DNA of 22,396 nt from assembly GCA_038210135.1 (NCBI GenBank), contig JBBQWZ010000063.1, positions 1 through 22,396 on the forward strand. The letters run 5' to 3'. The position numbers and the translations under genes are program-made. Position 1 is the stretch's first letter. Each line of letters begins with the position of its first letter. This stretch comes from JBBQWZ01 sp038210135. GTDB lineage: Bacteria; Acidobacteriota; Terriglobia; Bryobacterales; Bryobacteraceae. This document shows, piece after piece, positions 1 to 7,148 of this stretch. The notes under the pieces are model-generated. The model was not told where the DNA came from, searched no databases, and saw only the letters and a list, made by a program, of their open reading frames with translations.

Positions 1-199
1 CGGGTTGGTCTCCACCAGAGCCCGCCTCCGCTTCGCCAGCCGGGCACCAGTATGCTGTAATGTCGTCTTGCCGGTCGAGAGCTTTTCATCGAACGGTCAA
101 CTATGCCTTAACTGTTTGTGTCAGCCCAGGGGGCAAGCGCAGTCGGTTCCCGATGGCAATGTCGGCGACGCGCGGCTCGCCTCCCCGTTGATCCTCCGA
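1..199. other. No supportable gene; flank downstream of the carboxylase gene
   Basis: This stretch lies 3' of the carboxyltransferase gene. On the minus strand an ATG at position 89 opens a frame that runs off the window edge after 29 codons, but it has no recognisable domain and no clear ribosome binding site. Plus-strand open frames here continue antisense through the carboxylase gene and look like GC-rich shadows. No intrinsic terminator was found for the carboxylase gene. Confidence 0.4.
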
Positions 200-1759
200 C
201 TACGCCCGGGTCTTGCGCCGCTTCGGACCCAGTTGTGTCGCTACCAGCGCGTAGGCCGTCTCGACCCACTCGCACAGCAGTGCCCGCGTATCGCGTGGAT
301 CGATAATCTCTTCGACCCCAAACGCCTCCGCTGTACGGAACGGCGAACGGTACTGCTGCAGCCGGTCTTCGATCTCGCGCCGTCGCGCCGCTGGATCCGG
401 CGCCGCCTCAATTTCCCGCTTGTACGCCGCTTGCACGCCGCCTTCGATTGGTAGCGAACCCCAATCGCCGGACGGCCACGCATACCGCAAATTCAGCCCC
501 TGCGCGTTGCCGTGCGCCGCGCCGGCTACACCGTAGACGCGGCGCAAAATGATCGAAATCCACGGTACCGTCGCCTGATAGACCGCCATCAGGGCACGCG
601 CTCCGATGCGGGCCGTACCCGCTTTCTCCGATGCGGTTCCAATCAGGAATCCGGGATTGTCCACGAAATTCACCGCAGGAATGTGGAACGTATCGCAAAG
701 GTCAATAAAGCGAATCATCTTCTCCGCCGCATCCGCGTCGACGGCGCCGCCGCCCTGTTTCGGGTCATTCGCCATGACACCGATCGGATACCCGTTCAGG
801 CGCGCGAGGCCCACCACCAAAGGCTTGCCGTACAATCGCCCGATTTCGAAGAGCGAATCGCGATCGACTACGTGGCGCAAGATCTTGCGGACGTCGTAGC
901 TCTTCCGCCGGTCGCGCGGAATCGCAGATAACAGATCTTCTTCCCGCCTTCCCGGATCGTCCGCGGCCTCGCCACGCGGCGGAGCCTGCCACACGTTCGA
1001 GGGCAAATACGAAAGAAACGCGCGGACCTGTTCGAAGGCTTCCGCTTCCGTCTCGACTTCGTTATCCACCGCTCCGCTGCCGCGCGCGTGGATCTCCGCG
1101 CCACCCAGTTCTTCTTTCGTGACCTTCTCGCCGACCCCTCGCTCGACCACTGGCGGACCGGCTATAAACAGCTGGCTTACGCCTCTCACCATTACTGAAA
1201 AATGCGAAGTGACCACACGGACCGCACCCAGGCCGGCCACTGGACCCAGGCAGGCAGCCACCACGGGAACCTCGCCTAACAGTTCGACTACCGTGTCCCA
1301 ACTCGGATTCGCGGGCACGTAGGTGAAGCCCATCACCTCGAGCGACTTGACGCTGCCGCCGCCACCGGTGCCGTCCACCAGACGCACCATCGGAAGCTTC
1401 AGGCCGAGCGCGATCTTTTCCGCGTAGCCTTGTTTACCGGCGATGCTGGCGTCGGCGGCGCCCCCGCGCACGGTAAAGTCGTCGCCACCGACCACCACGC
1501 GGCGCCCGCCGATGCGCCCGGTGCCCATCACAAAATTCGAAGGCAGGAAGGAAGTCAGGTTGCCTTGCTCGTCGTAGGACGACTTACCGGCGAGCGCACC
1601 GGTCTCGTGAAAACTGCCGGCATCGAGCAGGGCGTCGATTCGCTCGCGGACCGTCAGCCGTCCGGCGGCATGTTGCCGCTCCACGTTCGCCCGGCCGCCC
1701 ATCATGCGGGCGAGCTCCATGCGGCGCTTCAGTTCATCGATTTCAGGCTGCCAACTCAT
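200..1759 (-). CDS. Acyl-CoA carboxylase, carboxyltransferase (beta) subunit
   Basis: The 519-residue protein is a full-length biotin-dependent carboxyltransferase of the propionyl-CoA/methylmalonyl-CoA carboxylase beta family, which transfers a carboxyl group from biotin to an acyl-CoA in the cytoplasm. Two crotonase-fold halves are visible. The N-terminal half begins with the family's ERIDALLDAGSF segment (about 40-50) and carries a glycine-rich GTGGGGSVKSLE loop near 130-141. The C-terminal half has DNPGFLIGTASEKAG and a GVAGAAHGNAQG loop that form the second oxyanion site. The GGGGSVK version of the first loop differs from the SGGARIQ form of classical PccB, so the acyl substrate is not assigned. 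The ATG at 1759 has an AGGA about 10 nt upstream. No biotin carboxylase or biotin carrier gene is in the window, so the partner subunits must be elsewhere. The family is certain; the substrate is not. Confidence 0.93.
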   Translation of the reverse strand: MSWQPEIDELKRRMELARMMGGRANVERQHAAGRLTVRERIDALLDAGSFHETGALAGKSSYDEQGNLTSFLPSNFVMGTGRIGGRRVVVGGDDFTVRGGAADASIAGKQGYAEKIALGLKLPMVRLVDGTGGGGSVKSLEVMGFTYVPANPSWDTVVELLGEVPVVAACLGPVAGLGAVRVVTSHFSVMVRGVSQLFIAGPPVVERGVGEKVTKEELGGAEIHARGSGAVDNEVETEAEAFEQVRAFLSYLPSNVWQAPPRGEAADDPGRREEDLLSAIPRDRRKSYDVRKILRHVVDRDSLFEIGRLYGKPLVVGLARLNGYPIGVMANDPKQGGGAVDADAAEKMIRFIDLCDTFHIPAVNFVDNPGFLIGTASEKAGTARIGARALMAVYQATVPWISIILRRVYGVAGAAHGNAQGLNLRYAWPSGDWGSLPIEGGVQAAYKREIEAAPDPAARRREIEDRLQQYRSPFRTAEAFGVEEIIDPRDTRALLCEWVETAYALVATQLGPKRRKTRA

Positions 1760-1836
1760 GAACCCGCCATCCTAACAGCTACCCCTTACATCGAGGAGAG
1801 GTCGAGAGTTTGTGTTGAAGGAATCCGCTACCTCAC

Positions 1837-1927
1837 GGTCGCGGTTCGGTGCTGGGTGGTCGCGGGTGCTGGGTGGTCGCGGTTCGGTATGGTCGCGGTT
1901 CGGTATGGTCGCGGTTCGGTGCTGGGT
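1837..1927. repeat. 14-nt tandem repeat block GGTCGCGGTTCGGT
   Basis: Four exact copies of GGTCGCGGTTCGGT lie at 1837-1850, 1875-1888, 1891-1904 and 1907-1920. The last three are at a 16-nt period with AT spacers. A degenerate copy starts at 1858, and three GCTGGGT units at 1851, 1868 and 1921 punctuate the block. It sits in the 200-nt gap between two minus-strand genes, about 80 nt upstream of the carboxylase start codon. The arrangement looks like slippage expansion. Its role is unknown. Confidence 0.9.
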
Positions 1928-1959
1928 GATCAGCTCGGCCTGGCAGCCGAGTTTGGCGA

Positions 1960-4080
1960 CTAGTGTTCCGGAGGTCCGACTTCGTTGTCGGTGGATTTCG
2001 TGGTTGGCAATGATTTTTCGCCGCCAATCTTATTCACGGCGTTGACGACGCGGAGCAGGTCGCCGGTCAGGTAGAAATCGACGGCGACGATGTTGGCCAT
2101 GTGGTGACGCTGCTCGGCACACTGCTCGACCCTCTTCAGCAAAAAATCGTAGGCATTGACGATGGCCGCGTTTGAAGGCTTCGGCGTGGGCGTCGAATCG
2201 ATCCAATGATTGATGAGGAACAGCGAACCTTCATCACCGCCACGGTTGGCGGCACATGAGAATTCTTCCGGTTTGTGGAACGAGTAGGGCGTCTCACGCA
2301 TGGCTGGGTAGGCAGGCGGCATCCAGGAAACGCCGGGCTTGCCGGATTCGAGAAACACGGCGACGCGCTGGCCGGACGAAATCATTTCGCGCAGCGTCGG
2401 CCATGGCGTGCCGGGCTTGGCTTTATAGACGAATTCCGCGAGGCCAGACTGCTCAAACGCGCGAGCAAGATCTTTCGGATCCACGTAGTCTTCGATGTCG
2501 AGGATGAGCACCTCATCGGGATGCCCGACCAGGAAATCGTGGATCTCGACGAACGTCGGCACGACGGAATACGCACCCAGTTCGCAGAAGCCGTGACAGA
2601 AATAAAGGCCATGGTGTTTCTCGTCTACGCCGTTCAGCCGATCGCGGATGCGCATGGCGGCATCGAAGCCGGCGTTGCCGATAGCGGCCTTCAGCTTCTC
2701 GGAATTGGGTTCAAGCGCGAGGTCGGTTTTGATGCGGGCGCCACCGGCGAAGCCGTAGTGAACATCGATCAACAGGGCGCGGATGCCGTCGCGAAGTTGG
2801 GTGGCGATACTGGATTCCTGCTGCGGAAACATCCAGCCGTCCGCGTCGGGGTTGGACATGGAGTTGTGGGTTCCGGCGAAGGCAACCTCGTCGAGACGGC
2901 GGTCACAGAGTTCGGCGTAGCCGTTGCAGGCTGTCGTCGAAGAAGCGGCGGCGACGGTATTCTCGCCGGTACGATTGTGCCAGATCATCCAGGCTCCGCC
3001 GAACAGGATCAGCAGGCCGGCGTTGAGAGTCATGAGAAGCCGCCAGTGGGTATGAGAAGGCTCCGAGGTGATCTGCTCCCGTTGCGAGAGACGTCCGAGG
3101 AAGAGGCGAAAGAATTCGCGCATGCCGACGAACGCGGCTCCGACGCCGATCAAAAAGATGACGCTGCGGAGAACCAGCGCGGGATCCCAGATCGCGATGA
3201 GACCGAAGAAAAGCAAGCAGGCGCTCCAAAGAAAACGGCGGCCGTTGGTAGCGGGAGGCGTCAGCACGAAGTGGCTGACCTTGGCCATATGCTCACGGGT
3301 ATGGACGGCTTCGAGCAGAGACGAGGCTCCGGCCGAAAAGAGGACGCCGACGCCGGCGAAGAATAGGCCCCAACTGGCGAGGTCCTGGAAGTAGGTGAAC
3401 CAGAGTCCGCGGGCGAGTCCGCGGAGGAGCTGTTGTTTGATGAAAATGGCAGCGAGCGATCCAAGCGGCAGCAAAGCGGCGAGAGCAACTCCGAGGAGAA
3501 TCAGGGCTACACCCGCGCGAACGAGTCCATGGCGACGATCATGCGCGAAATATAGCGCGCCGACCAGGAGCAGGAAGCCGGTGGGAAACAGAATTTTCCA
3601 GACCCAGCCCAGACGGATGCCCCAGCGCCACATGTCCACGAGGTAGTGCGCTTCGTGGCCGTCGCCCAGCGAAGCAAGGGTGGTGTCGAGGTTCTTCGGC
3701 ACTTTCGCGGCGATTTCCGGACCGGCCTGCTCGAGCGCGTTGTGGATGAGGATCTGGAGATCCGGAATCGAGAGCACCACGCGGCGAGTACTTTCGGACA
3801 TTGCGGCGTCGTGCGTCTGGCGGGCCGCGGCGCCAATGAGAGCTTGGAAGGGACGGGCGGAAACCAGGCCGCGGGCTCCGGCTTCGAGGATTGGACGGAT
3901 GGCGATGAGGTCGGGCTTACTCTTGATCACCGCATCGGTCACCAGGGTTCCGGCGTAGGCGGCAACGGCGGGGTCGGAAAGGCACTCCTCGGCGCGCTCG
4001 CCGAAGATTTTCGCGTCGAACAGGTTCCGGGCCGCCACGAACGAGGTGGTGCCGGCGAAAAGCGCGATGACGCCCGCCAC
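1960..4080 (-). CDS. Polytopic membrane protein with C-terminal PLC-X-like phosphodiesterase domain
   Basis: The 706-residue protein has an N-terminal hydrophobic segment (1-17), a soluble stretch of about 140 residues, then roughly six membrane helices between 161 and 366. From about 395 to the end it resembles the phosphatidylinositol-specific phospholipase C X-domain superfamily. It shows a FAGTHNSMSNP block with the candidate general-base His405, an RALLIDVHYG strand (Arg434, Asp439), an LYFCHGFCELGA segment with the second His496, and an IEDYVDP acidic block near 529-535. Such enzymes cleave phosphodiester bonds in phosphoinositides or similar head groups by acid-base catalysis. The topology suggests a membrane-tethered catalytic domain, but its side of the membrane is not certain. 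The start is GTG at 4080: the next in-frame stop upstream is about 80 nt away and no ATG, GTG or TTG lies between. No good Shine-Dalgarno is seen. The substrate is unknown. Confidence 0.78.
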   Translation of the reverse strand: MAGVIALFAGTTSFVAARNLFDAKIFGERAEECLSDPAVAAYAGTLVTDAVIKSKPDLIAIRPILEAGARGLVSARPFQALIGAAARQTHDAAMSESTRRVVLSIPDLQILIHNALEQAGPEIAAKVPKNLDTTLASLGDGHEAHYLVDMWRWGIRLGWVWKILFPTGFLLLVGALYFAHDRRHGLVRAGVALILLGVALAALLPLGSLAAIFIKQQLLRGLARGLWFTYFQDLASWGLFFAGVGVLFSAGASSLLEAVHTREHMAKVSHFVLTPPATNGRRFLWSACLLFFGLIAIWDPALVLRSVIFLIGVGAAFVGMREFFRLFLGRLSQREQITSEPSHTHWRLLMTLNAGLLILFGGAWMIWHNRTGENTVAAASSTTACNGYAELCDRRLDEVAFAGTHNSMSNPDADGWMFPQQESSIATQLRDGIRALLIDVHYGFAGGARIKTDLALEPNSEKLKAAIGNAGFDAAMRIRDRLNGVDEKHHGLYFCHGFCELGAYSVVPTFVEIHDFLVGHPDEVLILDIEDYVDPKDLARAFEQSGLAEFVYKAKPGTPWPTLREMISSGQRVAVFLESGKPGVSWMPPAYPAMRETPYSFHKPEEFSCAANRGGDEGSLFLINHWIDSTPTPKPSNAAIVNAYDFLLKRVEQCAEQRHHMANIVAVDFYLTGDLLRVVNAVNKIGGEKSLPTTKSTDNEVGPPEH

Positions 4081-4440
4081 GAGACAGGTGGAGGATCGAA
4101 TATTGTGCCGGTGATTCAGCGGACTGGTTCTCTCTGCCGGATTGCGCGTCGCCGCGTGCTGATTGCCAGATTATCACTCGGGCAGCGCGGCTTCGATTGG
4201 GCTGAGTGCTGGTCGAGTTATAGGCGATGAGGGACGATCCGGCGAGGTCACGTAGCTTCTCTCGAATTGGAGCAACGGCGACCCGACGGCACGGGAAGAC
4301 GTTTTTTCGCTAGTGTCCGCGCGGACTCCGCCCGCTGGCCGCCTCGCCCGCGGATGGAGGGAATGGTTCCCCCCATGAAATCCGCCGGTTATCGGCAATC
4401 TGGTGGCGAAAGCGCTGGGCTTAGTACACTCCTATATACA
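4081..4440. other. Divergent intergenic region between the PLC-like gene and the kinase gene
   Basis: This 360-nt spacer must hold promoters for both divergent genes. Toward the minus strand, a GATAAT hexamer (plus-strand 4170-4175) is a possible -10 for the PLC-like gene, without a convincing -35. Toward the plus strand, TACACT at 4425-4430 is a possible -10 just before the kinase ATG at 4441, which would give a nearly leaderless mRNA. A perfect 12-bp palindrome GTCCGCGCGGAC lies at 4315-4326, and a small hairpin GGGAA-TGG-TTCCC lies at about 4359-4371. The kinase frame stays open upstream to 4267, but the translated extension resembles no domain. These elements are suggestive only. Confidence 0.35.
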
Positions 4441-7125
4441 ATGTCCGACCGGTGGGGGCGACTTTCCGACATACTCGACGGCGCGCTGGCGCAGCCGGAG
4501 GCCGCCCGCGACAAATGGTTGCGCGCCGAATGCGGCAGCGACCAGGCGCTGTACTTTGAGATCAGCCAGCTTCTGGCGAGTGAGAGCGCCGGATTCACGG
4601 GCATCAGCGGCTCGGTGAGCAACGCGCGGACCGACTTTCTCAGCACGAATGTGGTCGAAGAAGGCTCCCGGCTGGGGCCGTACAAAATTGTCCGGCTGCT
4701 TGGGCAAGGCGGCATGGGCGCGGTCTACGAGGGGATCCGCCAGGACAATTTTGAGAAGCGGGTCGCGATCAAGCTGATCCGCTTCGGCCTCGACACGGAA
4801 TTCACGCGAAAGCGATTCGAGCAGGAACGGCAGATTCTGGCGCGGCTGGATCATCCGAATATCGCCAGACTCCTTGATGGAGGCGATTCCGCGCAAGGAC
4901 TGCCGTATCTGGTGATGGATTTCGTCGAGGGCAAGGACCTTGTCCAGGCGACGGCGGACTTCACGATCCGGCAAAAGCTGACGCTGTTCCAGGAGATTCT
5001 GTCGGCGGTCGCCTATGCGCACCGCAACCTGGTCGTGCACCGGGATTTGAAGCCGTCGAACATCCTGGTCACCGAAACGGGCGAACCCAAGCTGCTGGAT
5101 TTCGGGATCTCGAAGCTGATCGAGGAAGACACCGATGCGACGCGGACGCTGACCTCGGCGACGATGATGACGCCGGATTACGCGTCGCCCGAGCAGGTCC
5201 GCGGCGAGACGGTCGGCATCGCGAGCGATGTGTATTCGCTGGGCGCCATTCTCTATGAATTGTTGACGGGCGCGCGTCCGCATCAGTTGACCTCTTACTC
5301 GACAGCGGACGTGTTTCTTGCGATTTGCGAAAAGGAAACGATTCCGCCGAGCAGTTCAGTTTCAACGACAGACCCGGAACGGAAACGCCAGATCGAGGGC
5401 GACCTCGACACGATCATCTTGAAGGCGCTGCAAAAGGATCCGGCGGCGCGCTACATTTCCGCGGATGCGTTCCGCACCGAGATCGAGCGCTATCTCGACG
5501 GGCGGCCGTTGACGATCCGCCCGGCGTCGGCATTCGAGCGCGGCTGGAAATTTGTTAAAAGGCATCGACTCGCGGTGAGTGCGGCGGTGGCGCTGGCCGC
5601 CAGCTTGATCGGCGGAATCACGGTTTCGATGATGCAGGCGCGCCGGGCGGAGAGGCGGTTCGCGCAGGTACGGGAACTGGCGAATACGTTCTTATTTCAA
5701 TTCTACGACCAGGTCACGCCGCTTTCCGGATCGACGGCTGTGCGGGCTTCGATCGTCGAAACGGCTCGGAAATACCTCGACAACCTGGCGTCGGAAGCCG
5801 GTAGCGACAAGGCTCTATTGCTCGAATTGGCGCAGGCGTATCAGCGATTGGGCATCGTGCAGGCGGCGCCGGGAAGAGCGAGTCTGGGCCAAACGGATGG
5901 TGCGCGGCGAAATTTCGAGCGGGCGATGGAATTGTACGGGCGAGTGCCGGTGAAGCCGGAGTCGCCGGCGGCGTGGCGTCAGAAAATGGCCTTGGGGCTG
6001 CTTTCGTGGTGCGAAGTCGAGTACATCGCGAATCGCGCGGATGCGGCCGAGCCGTTGGCGAACCGGGCGCTGGCGTTGATGCGAGAGGATGATACGGATG
6101 TCCAAAGCCGGCTGATTCGCACCATCGCTCAGCGGCATTTGGCCGAGGTCCGCCTGCTGCAAGGGCGCATTCCGGAGTCGCTCGCGTTGTTCGACAAAAC
6201 ATTGCAGGAGCAGACCGCGTTGGCGGCGGCGGAACCCGTGCGGAAGGACATCGCGCTGGAACTTCCGGTCACGACGGACCGGCTGGCGAGAACGCTGGTG
6301 CGATCGGGCGACCTCGACCGCGCGATCGCGGGCTTTCTCGAAATGGTGAAGCAAACCGAACCCTGCAACATGACCGAACCGGACCGGATGAAATGCCGCA
6401 ATTTAGCGATCCGGCTGAGTTGGACGGCGGATGTATACGGCGCGCTGGACCGCCCGAATTTGAATGAACCGGAGAAAGCGGCGGCTCTCTACGAGCAGTC
6501 GATCAAGATTTTCGAGCGTTTGACGCCGCAGGACAAGCAGGATCGGCAGACTCTATTCGATCTCGCGGGACGCTACGGAAAACTGGGTGACGTGGTGTGG
6601 AAATCGGATCCGAAGCGCGCGCTGGATTTGTACGAGCGGGCCCTCAAGACAGCGGAAGCATTAGTCTCGAAGGAAACCATCTCCGCCATACGGGCCGCTT
6701 ATCTGAAGTCGATCAGCCGGCCGTTGCTCGCCTTGAACCGGAATGCGGAGGCGAGGCGGGCGTTGGTTGAGGTCATGAAAATGGAGCAGGCGGATGCGCA
6801 GAAGGGTTCCTACGCGGAGAACATCGGGGAAATTGAGACACAGCTCGTTTGGGCGCAATTGTTGAAGAAAGAAGGCAAACCGGTCGAAGCGGAGCGAATG
6901 CTGCAGACGGGGATCGAAAGCGCGGAAAAGCTAAAGGTCTCGCACAAAAGCGACTTGACCGCGATCTATTTCTTAAGCCAGTGTTACCGGGAATTGGCGG
7001 GGATGACCGTCGGCGAAGAGCGGCGCAAGGCGTTGCGGGCCAGTGCCGCGGCCTGGCACGCCTGGCCCGCCACCAGCTTTACGACGCGTGAGGAGCAGCG
7101 CGACAAGGCGGCGGCGGAGCAGTAG
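4441..7125 (+). CDS. Membrane-anchored Ser/Thr protein kinase with C-terminal TPR-like domain
   Basis: From the ATG at 4441 the protein has 894 residues. The first 75 match the N-terminal segment common to acidobacterial kinases (MSDRWGRLSDILDGAL). A Hanks-type kinase domain spans about 81-352, with the glycine loop GQGGMG (88-93), catalytic Lys111 in VAIK, a likely helix-C Glu129, HRD (200-202) with DLKPSN, DFG (220-222) and YASPEQ at the end of the activation loop. All catalytic residues are present, so it should be active. One membrane helix lies at about 378-398. The remaining 500 residues are helical TPR-like repeats, by topology outside the cytoplasm. The reading frame is open 174 nt upstream, but that part is low-homology, and the family consensus favours 4441. 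The stop is only 23 nt before the next gene, so it may be co-transcribed with the two exported-protein genes that follow. Its targets are unknown. Confidence 0.93.
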   Translation: MSDRWGRLSDILDGALAQPEAARDKWLRAECGSDQALYFEISQLLASESAGFTGISGSVSNARTDFLSTNVVEEGSRLGPYKIVRLLGQGGMGAVYEGIRQDNFEKRVAIKLIRFGLDTEFTRKRFEQERQILARLDHPNIARLLDGGDSAQGLPYLVMDFVEGKDLVQATADFTIRQKLTLFQEILSAVAYAHRNLVVHRDLKPSNILVTETGEPKLLDFGISKLIEEDTDATRTLTSATMMTPDYASPEQVRGETVGIASDVYSLGAILYELLTGARPHQLTSYSTADVFLAICEKETIPPSSSVSTTDPERKRQIEGDLDTIILKALQKDPAARYISADAFRTEIERYLDGRPLTIRPASAFERGWKFVKRHRLAVSAAVALAASLIGGITVSMMQARRAERRFAQVRELANTFLFQFYDQVTPLSGSTAVRASIVETARKYLDNLASEAGSDKALLLELAQAYQRLGIVQAAPGRASLGQTDGARRNFERAMELYGRVPVKPESPAAWRQKMALGLLSWCEVEYIANRADAAEPLANRALALMREDDTDVQSRLIRTIAQRHLAEVRLLQGRIPESLALFDKTLQEQTALAAAEPVRKDIALELPVTTDRLARTLVRSGDLDRAIAGFLEMVKQTEPCNMTEPDRMKCRNLAIRLSWTADVYGALDRPNLNEPEKAAALYEQSIKIFERLTPQDKQDRQTLFDLAGRYGKLGDVVWKSDPKRALDLYERALKTAEALVSKETISAIRAAYLKSISRPLLALNRNAEARRALVEVMKMEQADAQKGSYAENIGEIETQLVWAQLLKKEGKPVEAERMLQTGIESAEKLKVSHKSDLTAIYFLSQCYRELAGMTVGEERRKALRASAAAWHAWPATSFTTREEQRDKAAAEQ

Positions 7126-7148
7126 GGCTGTCCACGTTATATTAGGAC

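Noticed and set aside
1837..1927. CRISPR array
   Set aside because: The 14-nt units have 2-nt or absent spacers and no cas genes are present; this is a simple tandem repeat.
4267..4440. 58-residue N-terminal extension of the kinase
   Set aside because: It has no family resemblance, while the sequence from ATG 4441 matches the usual N-terminus of acidobacterial kinases.
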